In this document: positions 15,598 to 22,949 of the stretch, piece by piece
Position numbering within the stretch: position 1 is the first letter of the stretch
Layout of the letters: each line of letters starts with the position of its first letter
DNA from: JABDGZ01 sp964483785
GTDB lineage: Bacteria; Omnitrophota; Gorgyraeia; Zapsychrales; Fredricksoniimonadaceae
Length of the DNA stretch: 35,423 nucleotides
Direction: 5' to 3'
NCBI GenBank assembly: GCA_964483785.1
Contig: CAZACW010000017.1
Location: 1-35,423 of the forward strand
The notes under the pieces: generated by a model
The model's database searches: none
Told to the model about the DNA's origin: nothing
What the model saw: the letters and a program-made list of their open reading frames with translations, nothing else
Program-made: the position numbers and the translations under genes

Positions 15598-16023
15598 GTG
15601 CATCCGCCATTATTGCCGACTATCAACGCTTCTCTCAATGCCCTGGCCGGCATTTTTTTGGTTTTAGGCGGCTGGGCCATCAGAAATAAGGACCGTGCCA
15701 GGCACAGGGTCTTGATGCTTTGCGCCTTTGCCTGCTCCAGCCTGTTTTTAGCCTGCTATCTTTTTTACCATCTGACATCAAGAGGCATATCGCATTACCA
15801 GGGCAGGGGAATATGGCGGGCGGTTTATTTTCTTGTTTTAGGCACGCACACGCCCCTGGCCGCCTTGATTGTGCCTTTTATCATCATGGCCGTCCGCCAT
15901 GCGTTAAGAGGGGAGTTTGACAAGCATACCCGCATTACAAGATGGCTTTTTCCCACCTGGATTTATGTCTCCGTGACGGGCGTGATCGTCTATTTAATGC
16001 TTTATATTCTGCCTGCCGGTTAA
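15598..16023 (+). CDS. ctaM: DUF420 membrane protein, CtaM/YozB-like oxidase assembly factor
   Basis: A 141-residue protein with four hydrophobic helices and the DUF420 pattern: LPTINASLNALAG at the N-terminus, HRVLMLCAF, YLFYHLTS, THTPLAALIVP and the closing FPTWIYVSVTGVIVYLMLY. YozB/CtaM of Bacillus belongs to this family and is implicated in maturation of heme A-containing oxidases. Its position directly after ctaB supports that role. The start is a GTG at 15598, since no earlier start gives a family-like N-terminus. Its 3' end overlaps the convergent minus-strand gene by 30 bp. Confidence 0.83.
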   Translation: MHPPLLPTINASLNALAGIFLVLGGWAIRNKDRARHRVLMLCAFACSSLFLACYLFYHLTSRGISHYQGRGIWRAVYFLVLGTHTPLAALIVPFIIMAVRHALRGEFDKHTRITRWLFPTWIYVSVTGVIVYLMLYILPAG

Positions 16024-16305
16024 AAATCTCAGCCTTCCCGAGAGAAATCCCCAGAAAAACTTGAATTGGCCAAGCAAGGTGCCGAAGATCATCAGTCCTG
16101 CGTAATAGGCCGGTGGGATCAGGGGGATGTAGACGAGGATTTTGATCCAGAGGGGGGTTTGAGCGGTGATGCCGACCAGATGAAAGATCAGCTTGCGCAC
16201 AGGCATGATGAACATGCCGGCCAGCGAAAAACTCAGCATGATCATCCAAAAGTCCCAGTCGCTTTTGATCTGCCATTTGGACTTCAGGCGCTGGATCCAG
16301 TTCAT
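15994..16305 (-). CDS. Small membrane protein, DUF6787-like
   Basis: A 103-residue protein starting MNWIQRLKSKWQIKSDWDFW. It has two hydrophobic segments (MIMLSFSLAGMFIMPV and ILVYIPLIPPAYYAGLMIFGTL) and ends GQFKFFWGFLSGRLRFL. The W-K/Q-I-K...F...L start and the late GQFxFF motif resemble small DUF6787 proteins; this match is from memory. Its ATG forms an ATGA overlap with the ferredoxin stop, so it is coupled to that gene. The function is unknown. Confidence 0.65.
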   Translation of the reverse strand: MNWIQRLKSKWQIKSDWDFWMIMLSFSLAGMFIMPVRKLIFHLVGITAQTPLWIKILVYIPLIPPAYYAGLMIFGTLLGQFKFFWGFLSGRLRFLTGRQNIKH

Positions 16306-16586
16306 TTTTTGGGTTCTGCCAGCGGGGTCTTTTTCTGGGTGATCACCGGCAGTTCCTTGGACTTCGCGGCGTTGAGGGACACGAAGCTTTTGAATTTTTC
16401 CGGCACGTCGGAATCCGCGTAAATGGCCTGGACAGGGCATTCGGGGATGCAGGCCCCGCAATCGATGCAGACTTCGGGGTCAATGACGAGCATTTCCTTG
16501 TCTTCATGGAAACAATCCACGGGGCAGACAGTGACGCAGTCGGTGTATTTGCACTTGATGCAGGGTTCGGTGACGATGTGGCTCAT
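16302..16586 (-). CDS. fdxA: 7Fe ferredoxin ([3Fe-4S][4Fe-4S]), FdxA-like
   Basis: A 94-residue protein with two cluster motifs, CIKCKYTDCVTVCPVDCF and CIDCGACIPECPVQAIY, and the HEDKEMLVIDPEVC linker typical of bacterial FdxA. The tail after residue 60 is basic and hydrophilic. A strong GAGGAG site lies 6 nt before the ATG (16593-16598 on the plus strand). It lies 45 nt downstream of the radical SAM gene on the same strand and could supply its electrons, although a general housekeeping role is equally possible. Confidence 0.92.
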   Translation of the reverse strand: MSHIVTEPCIKCKYTDCVTVCPVDCFHEDKEMLVIDPEVCIDCGACIPECPVQAIYADSDVPEKFKSFVSLNAAKSKELPVITQKKTPLAEPKK

Positions 16587-16631
16587 GCCTGGCTCCTCTA
16601 TAAAGAAAATTTATTTTTGTAATATACCAAA

Positions 16632-18167
16632 TTAGTGGACAGGTGTCAACACGGGGATGTTGGCTGACCGGGGGCGGACACTGCGGTTTAAGAATTTGGC
16701 GGTCGGCTTTTTTCCGTCCTTGCCGGTCTTTACGGCCCGCACCATTTTTTGGGAAAAATAATGGGTAAAGGCCCCGAAACCGTAGAGTTTCCTGAGTAAA
16801 TCACCGACGGAATTGATGGACACGAGCATGGCCCACATTTGTTTTGGCCTAAGGTAGAATTCTTTGAGGCCGATGTCGATATGCTCATCGATGTCCTTGT
16901 GGGAAAATTGCGGATAGGAAAGCAGGGTGCGCTGTTCCCCGTTTTCCGTCAGCCAGTCCTTCCAGTCCTTGGCCAGGATATATTTGTTTTCCTTGGCCCA
17001 TTTGTACAGCGAGGTGCCGGGATAGGAGGCCACCCCCGTGATCTGGATGGTGTCCAAGGGCATGGATTTGGCAAAATCAATGGTCTCGCGGGCGCTTTCC
17101 TTGGTTTCGCCGGGAGCGCCGATCATGAAACAGCCGTGGATGGTAAATCCCAGGCGGTGGGCCGCGTTGGAATAGGCGCGGGCCATGTCCACGGACACGC
17201 CGCCTTTGCGGATCACGCGCAGGTTTTCGTCCGTGCCGAATTCAAAGCCGGTCATGAGCATGCGGCAGCCGGCCTGGCGCATCAAAGGCAGCAAGTCTAA
17301 GTCCGTATTGACGCGCATATTGCAGGACCAGGTGATGCGTTTGTTGATCCCTTTGGCGATGATCAGATTGCAGACATCGATGACATGCTGGCGGTCAGCC
17401 GCAAAGGTGTCGGTCTCAAACATGATTTCGCGGATCTGCGGATGAAGCTTTAAGTCGTGTTCCATTTCCGCCACCACCAAATCCGCGCGGCGGCTCCTTA
17501 ATTTATAGCCGTACATCAGCTGGGGATCGCGGCAGAAGGTGCAGGCATTATTACAGCCGCGGCCGGTGATGAGCGTCAGGAAGGGGAATTTTTTGCCGGC
17601 ATCCGGATACCATTCCGGCTTGATCAATTGCCAGGCCGGAAAAGGCAGTTCATTGACGTCGATGTCAGGCCGGGCCGGGTTTTTCATCACCTGGCCGTCC
17701 CTGGCCCAGCAGAGGCCCAGATTTTGATCGTCCGGCAGGCCGTCGGCCAGATCACGCAGGGTATAATCGTATTCCCGCGGCAGGATATAATCCACGACGC
17801 CGCGGCCGATGGCAAAGGTATTGTCCACCTCGGCTGTGGCATGCTGGCCGACAAAGGCCACCTTGCAATGGGCACGCTGTTTGATGGTTTTGGCCTGGTC
17901 TATATCGGCATAGATGGAAGGGGTGGTCACATGCATGAGCAGAAGGTCAGGTTTAAGCGCCGCGGCCGAGGCGATGGATTCTTCGGCGGTGAAATTGCGC
18001 GCCGCAGCCTCGATAAAATGGGTCTCATGGCCGGCATCGATCAAGACCTGGGCCGCGGTGAGCAGGTATTCAGGGTGGCGCTGGACGCGGCCGCGGGACT
18101 TGGCAGCCCAGCGGGCCACGCGCACAAAATTGTCTCCAAAGGAGGGGTTTAAGATGACGACTTTCAT
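16632..18167 (-). CDS. B12-binding-type radical SAM protein
   Basis: A 511-residue protein. Residues 1-150 have the Rossmann-like layout of a cobalamin-binding domain (KVVILNPSFGDN, DAGHETHFIEAA, KPDLLLMHVTTPS) but no clear DxHxxG motif. The radical SAM core follows, with the cluster motif Cys205-x3-Cys209-x2-Cys212 (GCNNACTFCRDP), an ETDTFAAD strand and GFEFGTDENLRVIRKGG; the C-terminal 120 residues are of unknown type. This is the BchE/hopanoid-modifying type of architecture. The substrate is unknown; related proteins act in lipid or tetrapyrrole modification. I start at MKVVILN (18167); in-frame ATGs farther upstream, including one in MYYRLS just before it, are possible but would add non-family residues. 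It is probably cotranscribed with the ferredoxin. Confidence 0.87.
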   Translation of the reverse strand: MKVVILNPSFGDNFVRVARWAAKSRGRVQRHPEYLLTAAQVLIDAGHETHFIEAAARNFTAEESIASAAALKPDLLLMHVTTPSIYADIDQAKTIKQRAHCKVAFVGQHATAEVDNTFAIGRGVVDYILPREYDYTLRDLADGLPDDQNLGLCWARDGQVMKNPARPDIDVNELPFPAWQLIKPEWYPDAGKKFPFLTLITGRGCNNACTFCRDPQLMYGYKLRSRRADLVVAEMEHDLKLHPQIREIMFETDTFAADRQHVIDVCNLIIAKGINKRITWSCNMRVNTDLDLLPLMRQAGCRMLMTGFEFGTDENLRVIRKGGVSVDMARAYSNAAHRLGFTIHGCFMIGAPGETKESARETIDFAKSMPLDTIQITGVASYPGTSLYKWAKENKYILAKDWKDWLTENGEQRTLLSYPQFSHKDIDEHIDIGLKEFYLRPKQMWAMLVSINSVGDLLRKLYGFGAFTHYFSQKMVRAVKTGKDGKKPTAKFLNRSVRPRSANIPVLTPVH

Positions 18168-18225
18168 GGATAATCTATAGTACATCCGTCGCCAAAAGCC
18201 TGCAACGACTATTTTAGAAAAAACT

Positions 18226-18327
18226 GGGACACATTGAATTATTTTAAGGGATAACCTCCACAACCCCGGAGGTTGTGATATCACAACCTCCGGGGTTGTG
18301 GAGGTTCATCTAAAGTATTGTGTCCCC
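18226..18327. repeat. Inverted-repeat element with outer GGGACACA arms and a 54-bp perfect palindrome
   Basis: The core 18253-18306 is a perfect 27+27 bp palindrome centred on GATATC, beginning AACCTCCACAACCCCGGAGG. Each arm contains its own smaller inverted repeat (AACCTCC ... GGAGGTT). Outer arms GGGACACA (18226-18233) and TGTGTCCC (18319-18326) extend the symmetry imperfectly. The element fills the gap between the divergent radical SAM and thioredoxin-like genes. No T-run follows, so it is not a normal terminator. It looks like a mobile palindromic (REP/MITE-like) unit or a cruciform-forming regulatory site. Confidence 0.85.
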
Positions 18328-18342
18328 TTAATGCGTCAAATC

Positions 18343-18351
18343 TGGTATAAT
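18343..18351 (+). promoter_or_regulatory. Extended -10 promoter of the thioredoxin-like gene
   Basis: TGGTATAAT is a perfect extended -10 element (TGn-TATAAT, hexamer 18346-18351). It ends 8 nt before the ATG at 18360, so transcription would begin at or within a few bases of the start codon. Confidence 0.6.
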
Positions 18352-18359
18352 CTTGCCTT

Positions 18360-18794
18360 ATGAAAATTTTAGTTTCCTTACTGTTATTGATGGCCATGTT
18401 CAGTTCCTGCAGTCAGCCCACGGCGTCCCATGCTTCGTTTCCCTGGAAGCCTTACAGCAGGGAGGCTGTTAAGGATTCTGTGGCCCGGCATAAGCCGATG
18501 TTGATCGATTTCTGGGCCCAATGGTGCCCCAATTGCCATGAAATGGACCGTCTGGTTTTTTCCAAACCCGAAATCCAGGCCAAGCTGGCCGGGTTTACAG
18601 TCCTGCGCGCGGATGTAACAAACCAGGATGATCCCACTGTCCAGCAATTGATCCAGGATTTCCAGCTGGACGGTGTTCCTACCATTATTTTTTTGGACAG
18701 CCAAGGCCATGAGATCAAGGATTCCAGGCTGGTCGGCCTGGCCACCGCAGAAGAATTTTCCCAGGCCCTGGCCGCGCTGACCCTGAATAAATAA
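18360..18794 (+). CDS. Thioredoxin-like lipoprotein, DsbD-gamma-type
   Basis: A 144-residue exported protein with a short lipoprotein-type signal ending FSSC (Cys17, an imperfect lipobox) and a thioredoxin fold. The active site is WCPNC (Cys56/Cys59), preceded by HKPMLIDFWAQ and followed by the DVTNQDD segment and the cis-proline loop DGVPTIIFLDSQG. The DVTxxD and LxxFxLxGVPT pattern is like the C-terminal domain of DsbD. It probably reduces periplasmic disulfides, possibly in cytochrome c or CuA maturation given the nearby respiratory genes. Its stop overlaps the next start as TAATG. Confidence 0.85.
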   Translation: MKILVSLLLLMAMFSSCSQPTASHASFPWKPYSREAVKDSVARHKPMLIDFWAQWCPNCHEMDRLVFSKPEIQAKLAGFTVLRADVTNQDDPTVQQLIQDFQLDGVPTIIFLDSQGHEIKDSRLVGLATAEEFSQALAALTLNK

Positions 18795-19492
18795 TGCCGA
18801 CCTTATTTTTAATCCCCAACACTATTTCTGCCGAAGGCCGCATTTTTCTTTCAGAGGAAGTCCTGCGTCGAATCAAGCATCTGCGCGTTTTTTTCGCGGA
18901 AGAGGCCAAATCTTGCCGACGGCTTTTGAAAGCGCTGGACGCGGATTTTCCCTTAAAGGATTGCCGTTTTTTAGATTTGAATGAACACAGTTCTCTTCAA
19001 ACCATCCGCTCCTATGCCGCGATTATAACCAAGGAAGACTGTGCCATTGTTTCTGAAGCCGGCTGTCCCTGCGTGGCTGATCCAGGCGCGGATTTGGTCC
19101 TGCTGGCCCATCAACACAACGTTGAGATCATGCCCTTGGTCGGGCCTTCATCCATTGTCCTGGCCTTGATGGCCTCTGGTTTATCAGGCCAGCATTTTGC
19201 CTTTCACGGCTATCTCTCCAGAGAAAAGCCGCAGAGGGGCCAACAAATCAAATTTTTGGAAGAACGCTCTTTCAAGGAACGGCAAGCGCAGATTTTTATG
19301 GAAGCGCCCTACCGCAATCAAACATTATGGGAAGATATTTTAAGCGCGTGCAAGGACCATACCTTGCTTTGCGTTGCCGCGGATTTGACCGGCCCCAAAC
19401 AGAACATCAAAACCAAGAAAATCAAGGAATGGAAGAAGGACCCCATTCATATTGAAAAAACACCCGCCTTGTTTATAATACAAAGTCTATAG
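18794..19492 (+). CDS. Tetrapyrrole-methylase-family rRNA methyltransferase, RsmI-like
   Basis: A 232-residue protein of the SAM-dependent TP-methylase fold. Recognisable blocks are PTLFLIPNTI at the N-terminus, VSEAGCPCVADPGADLV (the SDAGTP-ISDPG motif of RsmI), VGPSSIVLALMASGLSG and FHGYL. RsmI 2'-O-methylates C1402 of 16S rRNA. This protein is shorter and divergent (SEAGCPC in place of SDAGTP), closer to the RsmI-like proteins seen in Bacteroidetes, so the exact target is unsure. It is translationally coupled to the thioredoxin-like gene. Confidence 0.8.
   Translation: MPTLFLIPNTISAEGRIFLSEEVLRRIKHLRVFFAEEAKSCRRLLKALDADFPLKDCRFLDLNEHSSLQTIRSYAAIITKEDCAIVSEAGCPCVADPGADLVLLAHQHNVEIMPLVGPSSIVLALMASGLSGQHFAFHGYLSREKPQRGQQIKFLEERSFKERQAQIFMEAPYRNQTLWEDILSACKDHTLLCVAADLTGPKQNIKTKKIKEWKKDPIHIEKTPALFIIQSL
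19452..19479 (+). promoter_or_regulatory. Candidate sigma-70-type promoter of the TCA gene cluster
   Basis: TTGAAA (19452-19457) and TATAAT (19474-19479) are 16 bp apart, inside the end of the methylase gene and 24 nt before the aconitase ATG. This is the best canonical -35/-10 pair I found in the window. Confidence 0.55.
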
Positions 19493-19495
19493 GAG
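19491..19495 (+). promoter_or_regulatory. Shine-Dalgarno that fixes the aconitase start
   Basis: AGGAG is 8 nt from the ATG at 19504 but only 2 nt from the in-frame GTG at 19498, so the ATG is the likely start. Confidence 0.65.
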
Positions 19496-19503
19496 TTGTG
19501 CTT

Positions 19504-22203
19504 ATGACAGCGTTCGACCAAAAATCTGTCGTCAAAACAATAAAGGTCCAATCAACGACGTTTATCATTTATTCCCTGCCGCAATTTGCCAAGGCGCGCG
19601 GGCTGGATATTTCCCGTCTGCCTTTTTCGATCCGCGTCTTACTGGAAAGCGCCCTGCGCAATTTTGACGGTTACCAGGTGACCCGGAAAGACATCGAGAC
19701 CATCGTCAATTGGACACCCAACACCAAAAAAGAGGAAATCGCCTTTAAGCCCGGACGCGTTGTCCTGCAGGATTTTACCGGCGTTCCCTGCGTCGTGGAT
19801 ATGGCGGCCATGCGCGATGCCATGAAGGCCTTAAAAGGGGATATCAAAAAAATCAATCCCCAGGTGCCTTGCGATCTGGTGATCGACCATTCGGTGCAGG
19901 TGGATGCCTTTGGCACGGCCGCGGCCCTGGCCCAAAACGTAACGCTTGAATTTGAGCGCAATCAGGAGCGTTATGAATTTTTAAAATGGGGCCAGGGTGC
20001 TTTGCAAAATTTTAGGGTGGTGCCGCCGGCCACCGGCATCGTGCATCAGGTGAATTTGGAATATTTGGCCAAGGGCGTTTTACGAAGCAAAAAAGGCAGG
20101 GAAGAAACCGCCTATCCTGACAGCCTTGTCGGCACGGATTCGCACACCACCATGATCAACGGCCTGGGCCTGGTCGGCTGGGGGGTGGGCGGCATCGAGG
20201 CTGAGTCTGTGATGCTGGGCGAGCCGATCTACATGCTGCTGCCGGAAGTGGTGGGATTCCGCATCAAGGGCAGGCTCAAAGATGGTGTCACGGCAACGGA
20301 CCTGGTATTGACCGTCACCCAGATTTTGCGCAAAAAAGGGGTGGTGGAAAAATTTGTGGAATTCTTCGGCGAAGGCCTCAAATACCTTTCCTTGCCGGAC
20401 CGTGCTACCATCGCCAACATGGCGCCGGAATATGGGGCCACCATCGGTTTATTTCCCGTTGATCAAGAGACCCTTGACTATTTGAAATTATCCGGCCGCT
20501 CCAGTTTGGAAGTGGCCTTGGTGGAAAAATATTACAAGGCCCAGGGCCTTTTTTATACTTCGAAGACTGCTGAGTGCCTTTATTCAGATATTGTGGAATT
20601 GGATTTATCAACGGTTGAACCCTGCCTGGCCGGCCCGAAACGGCCGCAAGACAGGGTGGCCTTAAAAGATTTGAAAAGCAATTTTCATCAATCCTTGACC
20701 GCTGATGTCGCTTCCCGCGGCTATGGATTAAGCCCCGCAGACCTGGATAAATCCGTCACCTTGCACAATGGGGCCGCTGAACAGCTTCATCACGGCTCAG
20801 TGGTGATCGCGGCCATCACAAGCTGCACCAATACCTCCAATCCGTCGGTGCTGATCGGCGCCGGCTTGCTGGCCCAAAAGGCCGTGGAAAAAGGACTGCA
20901 TCCGCCGCAGTATGTCAAAACCTCTTTTGCGCCGGGTTCCCAGGTCGTGGAAGAATATTTGCACAAGGCCGGCTTGATGAAATATTTGAACAAGCTCCGC
21001 TTTAACGTTGTCGGCTATGGCTGTACCACCTGCATCGGCAATTCCGGGCCCTTGCCTGAGCCTGTGGCCAATGCGGTGAGCCAGGGCCAGTTGGTGGCCG
21101 CGGCCGTGCTCTCAGGCAATAGAAATTTTGAAGGGCGGGTCAATCCTTTGACCAAGGCCAATTTTTTGGCGTCCCCGCCGCTGGTGGTGGCCTATGCCTT
21201 GGCCGGTCGGGTGGATATTGATCTTAATCAGGAGCCCCTCGGCAAAGATAAGAAGGGCCGCGCGGTTTATCTTAAGGATATCTGGCCTACGCAAAAAGAA
21301 ATTGAAAAGGTGATGGTCAAATGCGTCAAGGCCTCGCTGTTTCGAAGCTCCTATAAGAATGTGGACCGCGGCAATAAAAATTGGAACGCCATCAAAACCC
21401 CCCGCGCAGATCTTTTTCAATGGGATACGCACAGCACCTATATTCAGGACCCTCCTTATTTTACAGGGATGAAGGCAGAGCTTGATCCGATTCAGGGCAT
21501 ACGCCAGGCCAGGTGCTTGGTCATGGTGGGTGATTCCATCACCACCGACCATATTTCTCCGGCAGGCGCCATTGCCAAGGATTCACCGGCAGGGCAGTAT
21601 TTGATTGCACAGGGTGTTCTCCCGAAAGATTTCAACAGTTACGGCGCCCGACGGGGTAATGACCGGGTGATGACCAGAGGCACCTTTGCCAATATCCGTT
21701 TGCGCAATTTGACCGCGCCGGGCTCGGAAGGGCCGTGGACCACGTATTGGCCGTCTCATGAAAAAATGTTTATCTTTGATGCCGCTCTGAAATATAAACA
21801 AACCGGCACGCCTTTGATCGTTTTGGCCGGCAAGGAATACGGCACAGGCTCTTCCCGCGACTGGGCCGCCAAGGGCACCACCTTGCTGGGTATCCGCGCC
21901 GTGATCGCCGAGAGTTTTGAACGCATTCACCGCAGTAATTTATGCGGTATGGGCGTTTTGCCCTGCCAGTTTAAGCCTGGAGAAGGTCACGCGGCCTTAG
22001 GCTTAAAAGGGGATGAGGTCTTTGATTTTGTCAATCTCAACGATCAACTCAAACCCCGGCAGGAGCTGACCATTGAAGCGGCTGCGCCGGATGGAAGTAC
22101 AAAGCGGTTTACCGTCATAGCCAGGGTCGATACGCCGGTTGAGGTCGATTATCTGCGCAACGGCGGTATTTTACAGACGGTCTTGAGAAAATTGGCCAAA
22201 TAA
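19504..22203 (+). CDS. acnA: Aconitate hydratase A
   Basis: An 899-residue aconitase of the AcnA/IRP1 type that interconverts citrate and isocitrate. The [4Fe-4S] ligands are Cys441 (TSCTNTSNPSVLIGAG), Cys507 and Cys510 (GYGCTTCIGNSGPLPE). Other family blocks are DLVIDHSVQVDAFG, VGTDSHTTMINGLGLVGWGVGGIEAE, GDSITTDHISPAGAI, and YGTGSSRDWAAKG with a swivelling C-terminal domain. The length is normal. It stands first in a same-strand run that also carries citrate synthase and fumarase. The stop overlaps the SurE start as TAATG. Confidence 0.97.
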   Translation: MTAFDQKSVVKTIKVQSTTFIIYSLPQFAKARGLDISRLPFSIRVLLESALRNFDGYQVTRKDIETIVNWTPNTKKEEIAFKPGRVVLQDFTGVPCVVDMAAMRDAMKALKGDIKKINPQVPCDLVIDHSVQVDAFGTAAALAQNVTLEFERNQERYEFLKWGQGALQNFRVVPPATGIVHQVNLEYLAKGVLRSKKGREETAYPDSLVGTDSHTTMINGLGLVGWGVGGIEAESVMLGEPIYMLLPEVVGFRIKGRLKDGVTATDLVLTVTQILRKKGVVEKFVEFFGEGLKYLSLPDRATIANMAPEYGATIGLFPVDQETLDYLKLSGRSSLEVALVEKYYKAQGLFYTSKTAECLYSDIVELDLSTVEPCLAGPKRPQDRVALKDLKSNFHQSLTADVASRGYGLSPADLDKSVTLHNGAAEQLHHGSVVIAAITSCTNTSNPSVLIGAGLLAQKAVEKGLHPPQYVKTSFAPGSQVVEEYLHKAGLMKYLNKLRFNVVGYGCTTCIGNSGPLPEPVANAVSQGQLVAAAVLSGNRNFEGRVNPLTKANFLASPPLVVAYALAGRVDIDLNQEPLGKDKKGRAVYLKDIWPTQKEIEKVMVKCVKASLFRSSYKNVDRGNKNWNAIKTPRADLFQWDTHSTYIQDPPYFTGMKAELDPIQGIRQARCLVMVGDSITTDHISPAGAIAKDSPAGQYLIAQGVLPKDFNSYGARRGNDRVMTRGTFANIRLRNLTAPGSEGPWTTYWPSHEKMFIFDAALKYKQTGTPLIVLAGKEYGTGSSRDWAAKGTTLLGIRAVIAESFERIHRSNLCGMGVLPCQFKPGEGHAALGLKGDEVFDFVNLNDQLKPRQELTIEAAAPDGSTKRFTVIARVDTPVEVDYLRNGGILQTVLRKLAK

Positions 22204-22949
22204 TGCGCATATTATTGACAAACGATGACGGCATATACGCCGAGGGGATTTACGCCGCGTATAAGGAGCTTAAAAAATTCGCCGATGTGACCGTGGTGGC
22301 CCCGGAATCCGAACAAAGTTCTGTGGGGCACGGGATCACCTTGTTTTATCCTCTTTTTGCCAGAAAAATTTCCCCTGAAAAACATTTTAACGGCCACGCG
22401 GTCAGCGGCAAGCCGGCGGATTTCGTGAAATTCGCGGTCAGCGTGCTGATGAAAGGCCGAAAGCCGAACCTGGTGATTTCCGGGATCAAGTTCGGCGGCA
22501 ACGACGGCTGCAGCGTCTTTTATTCGGGCACCGTGGCCGCGGCCCGCGAAGGCGCCTTGATGGGCATCAATGCCTTTGCCGTGTCCCTGGATTGTTTTGA
22601 AAACCCGGATTTCTCCGTCGCCGCGAAATTCACGGCCAAATTGGCCCGCTGGGTGCATCGCCATGGCCTGCCCCGAGGCACTTTTCTTAATGTCAATGTC
22701 CCTCAGGGCAAGCCTAAAGGCGCCCGCTTTACCCGCCAGGGCAAGGAGCCCATTCACGGCACCTTTGACCGCCGCAAAAGCCCGTACGACAGGCATTATT
22801 ACTGGATGGGCGCTAAAATGCCTGCCCATAAACCGGACAACAGCATTGATACCTATGCTTTAAGGAACAAATACATCACCTTAACTCCCATACAATCGGA
22901 TTTGACCAATGAGGATTTTTTAGATAAAGTAAAGGCCTATGCTTTCTGA
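22203..22949 (+). CDS. surE: SurE-family 5'-nucleotidase (survival protein)
   Basis: A 248-residue SurE protein, normally a metal-dependent 5'/3'-nucleotidase acting on nucleoside monophosphates. It has the N-terminal ILLTNDDGIYAEG (Asp8, Asp9), VVAPESEQSS (Ser39) and YSGTVAAAREG. The metal-binding asparagine of the SGIN motif is Lys96 here (SGIKFGGNDG), which removes one expected ligand. The rest of the fold is well kept, so it may bind metal through other residues, use a different substrate or be inactive. It overlaps aconitase upstream by 1 nt and the HD-GYP gene downstream by 11 nt. Confidence 0.9.
   Translation: MRILLTNDDGIYAEGIYAAYKELKKFADVTVVAPESEQSSVGHGITLFYPLFARKISPEKHFNGHAVSGKPADFVKFAVSVLMKGRKPNLVISGIKFGGNDGCSVFYSGTVAAAREGALMGINAFAVSLDCFENPDFSVAAKFTAKLARWVHRHGLPRGTFLNVNVPQGKPKGARFTRQGKEPIHGTFDRRKSPYDRHYYWMGAKMPAHKPDNSIDTYALRNKYITLTPIQSDLTNEDFLDKVKAYAF

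Noticed and set aside
16319..16461. Longer N-terminal extension of the small membrane protein into the ferredoxin gene
   Set aside because: The extension reads through the conserved ferredoxin in another frame; the ATG at 16305 gives an ATGA overlap and a sensible N-terminus.
17628..18152. Plus-strand 174-residue ORF opposite the radical SAM gene
   Set aside because: It lies entirely antisense to a well-supported radical SAM gene and has a low-complexity Gly/Arg/Asp composition typical of a shadow frame, with no recognisable domain.
18253..18306. Perfect palindrome as a bidirectional terminator
   Set aside because: No T-run follows on either strand, and it lies between divergent genes upstream of both starts, where a terminator is not expected.
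22212..22829. Minus-strand 205-residue ORF opposite surE
   Set aside because: Antisense shadow of a conserved gene, with no domain and no ribosome site.
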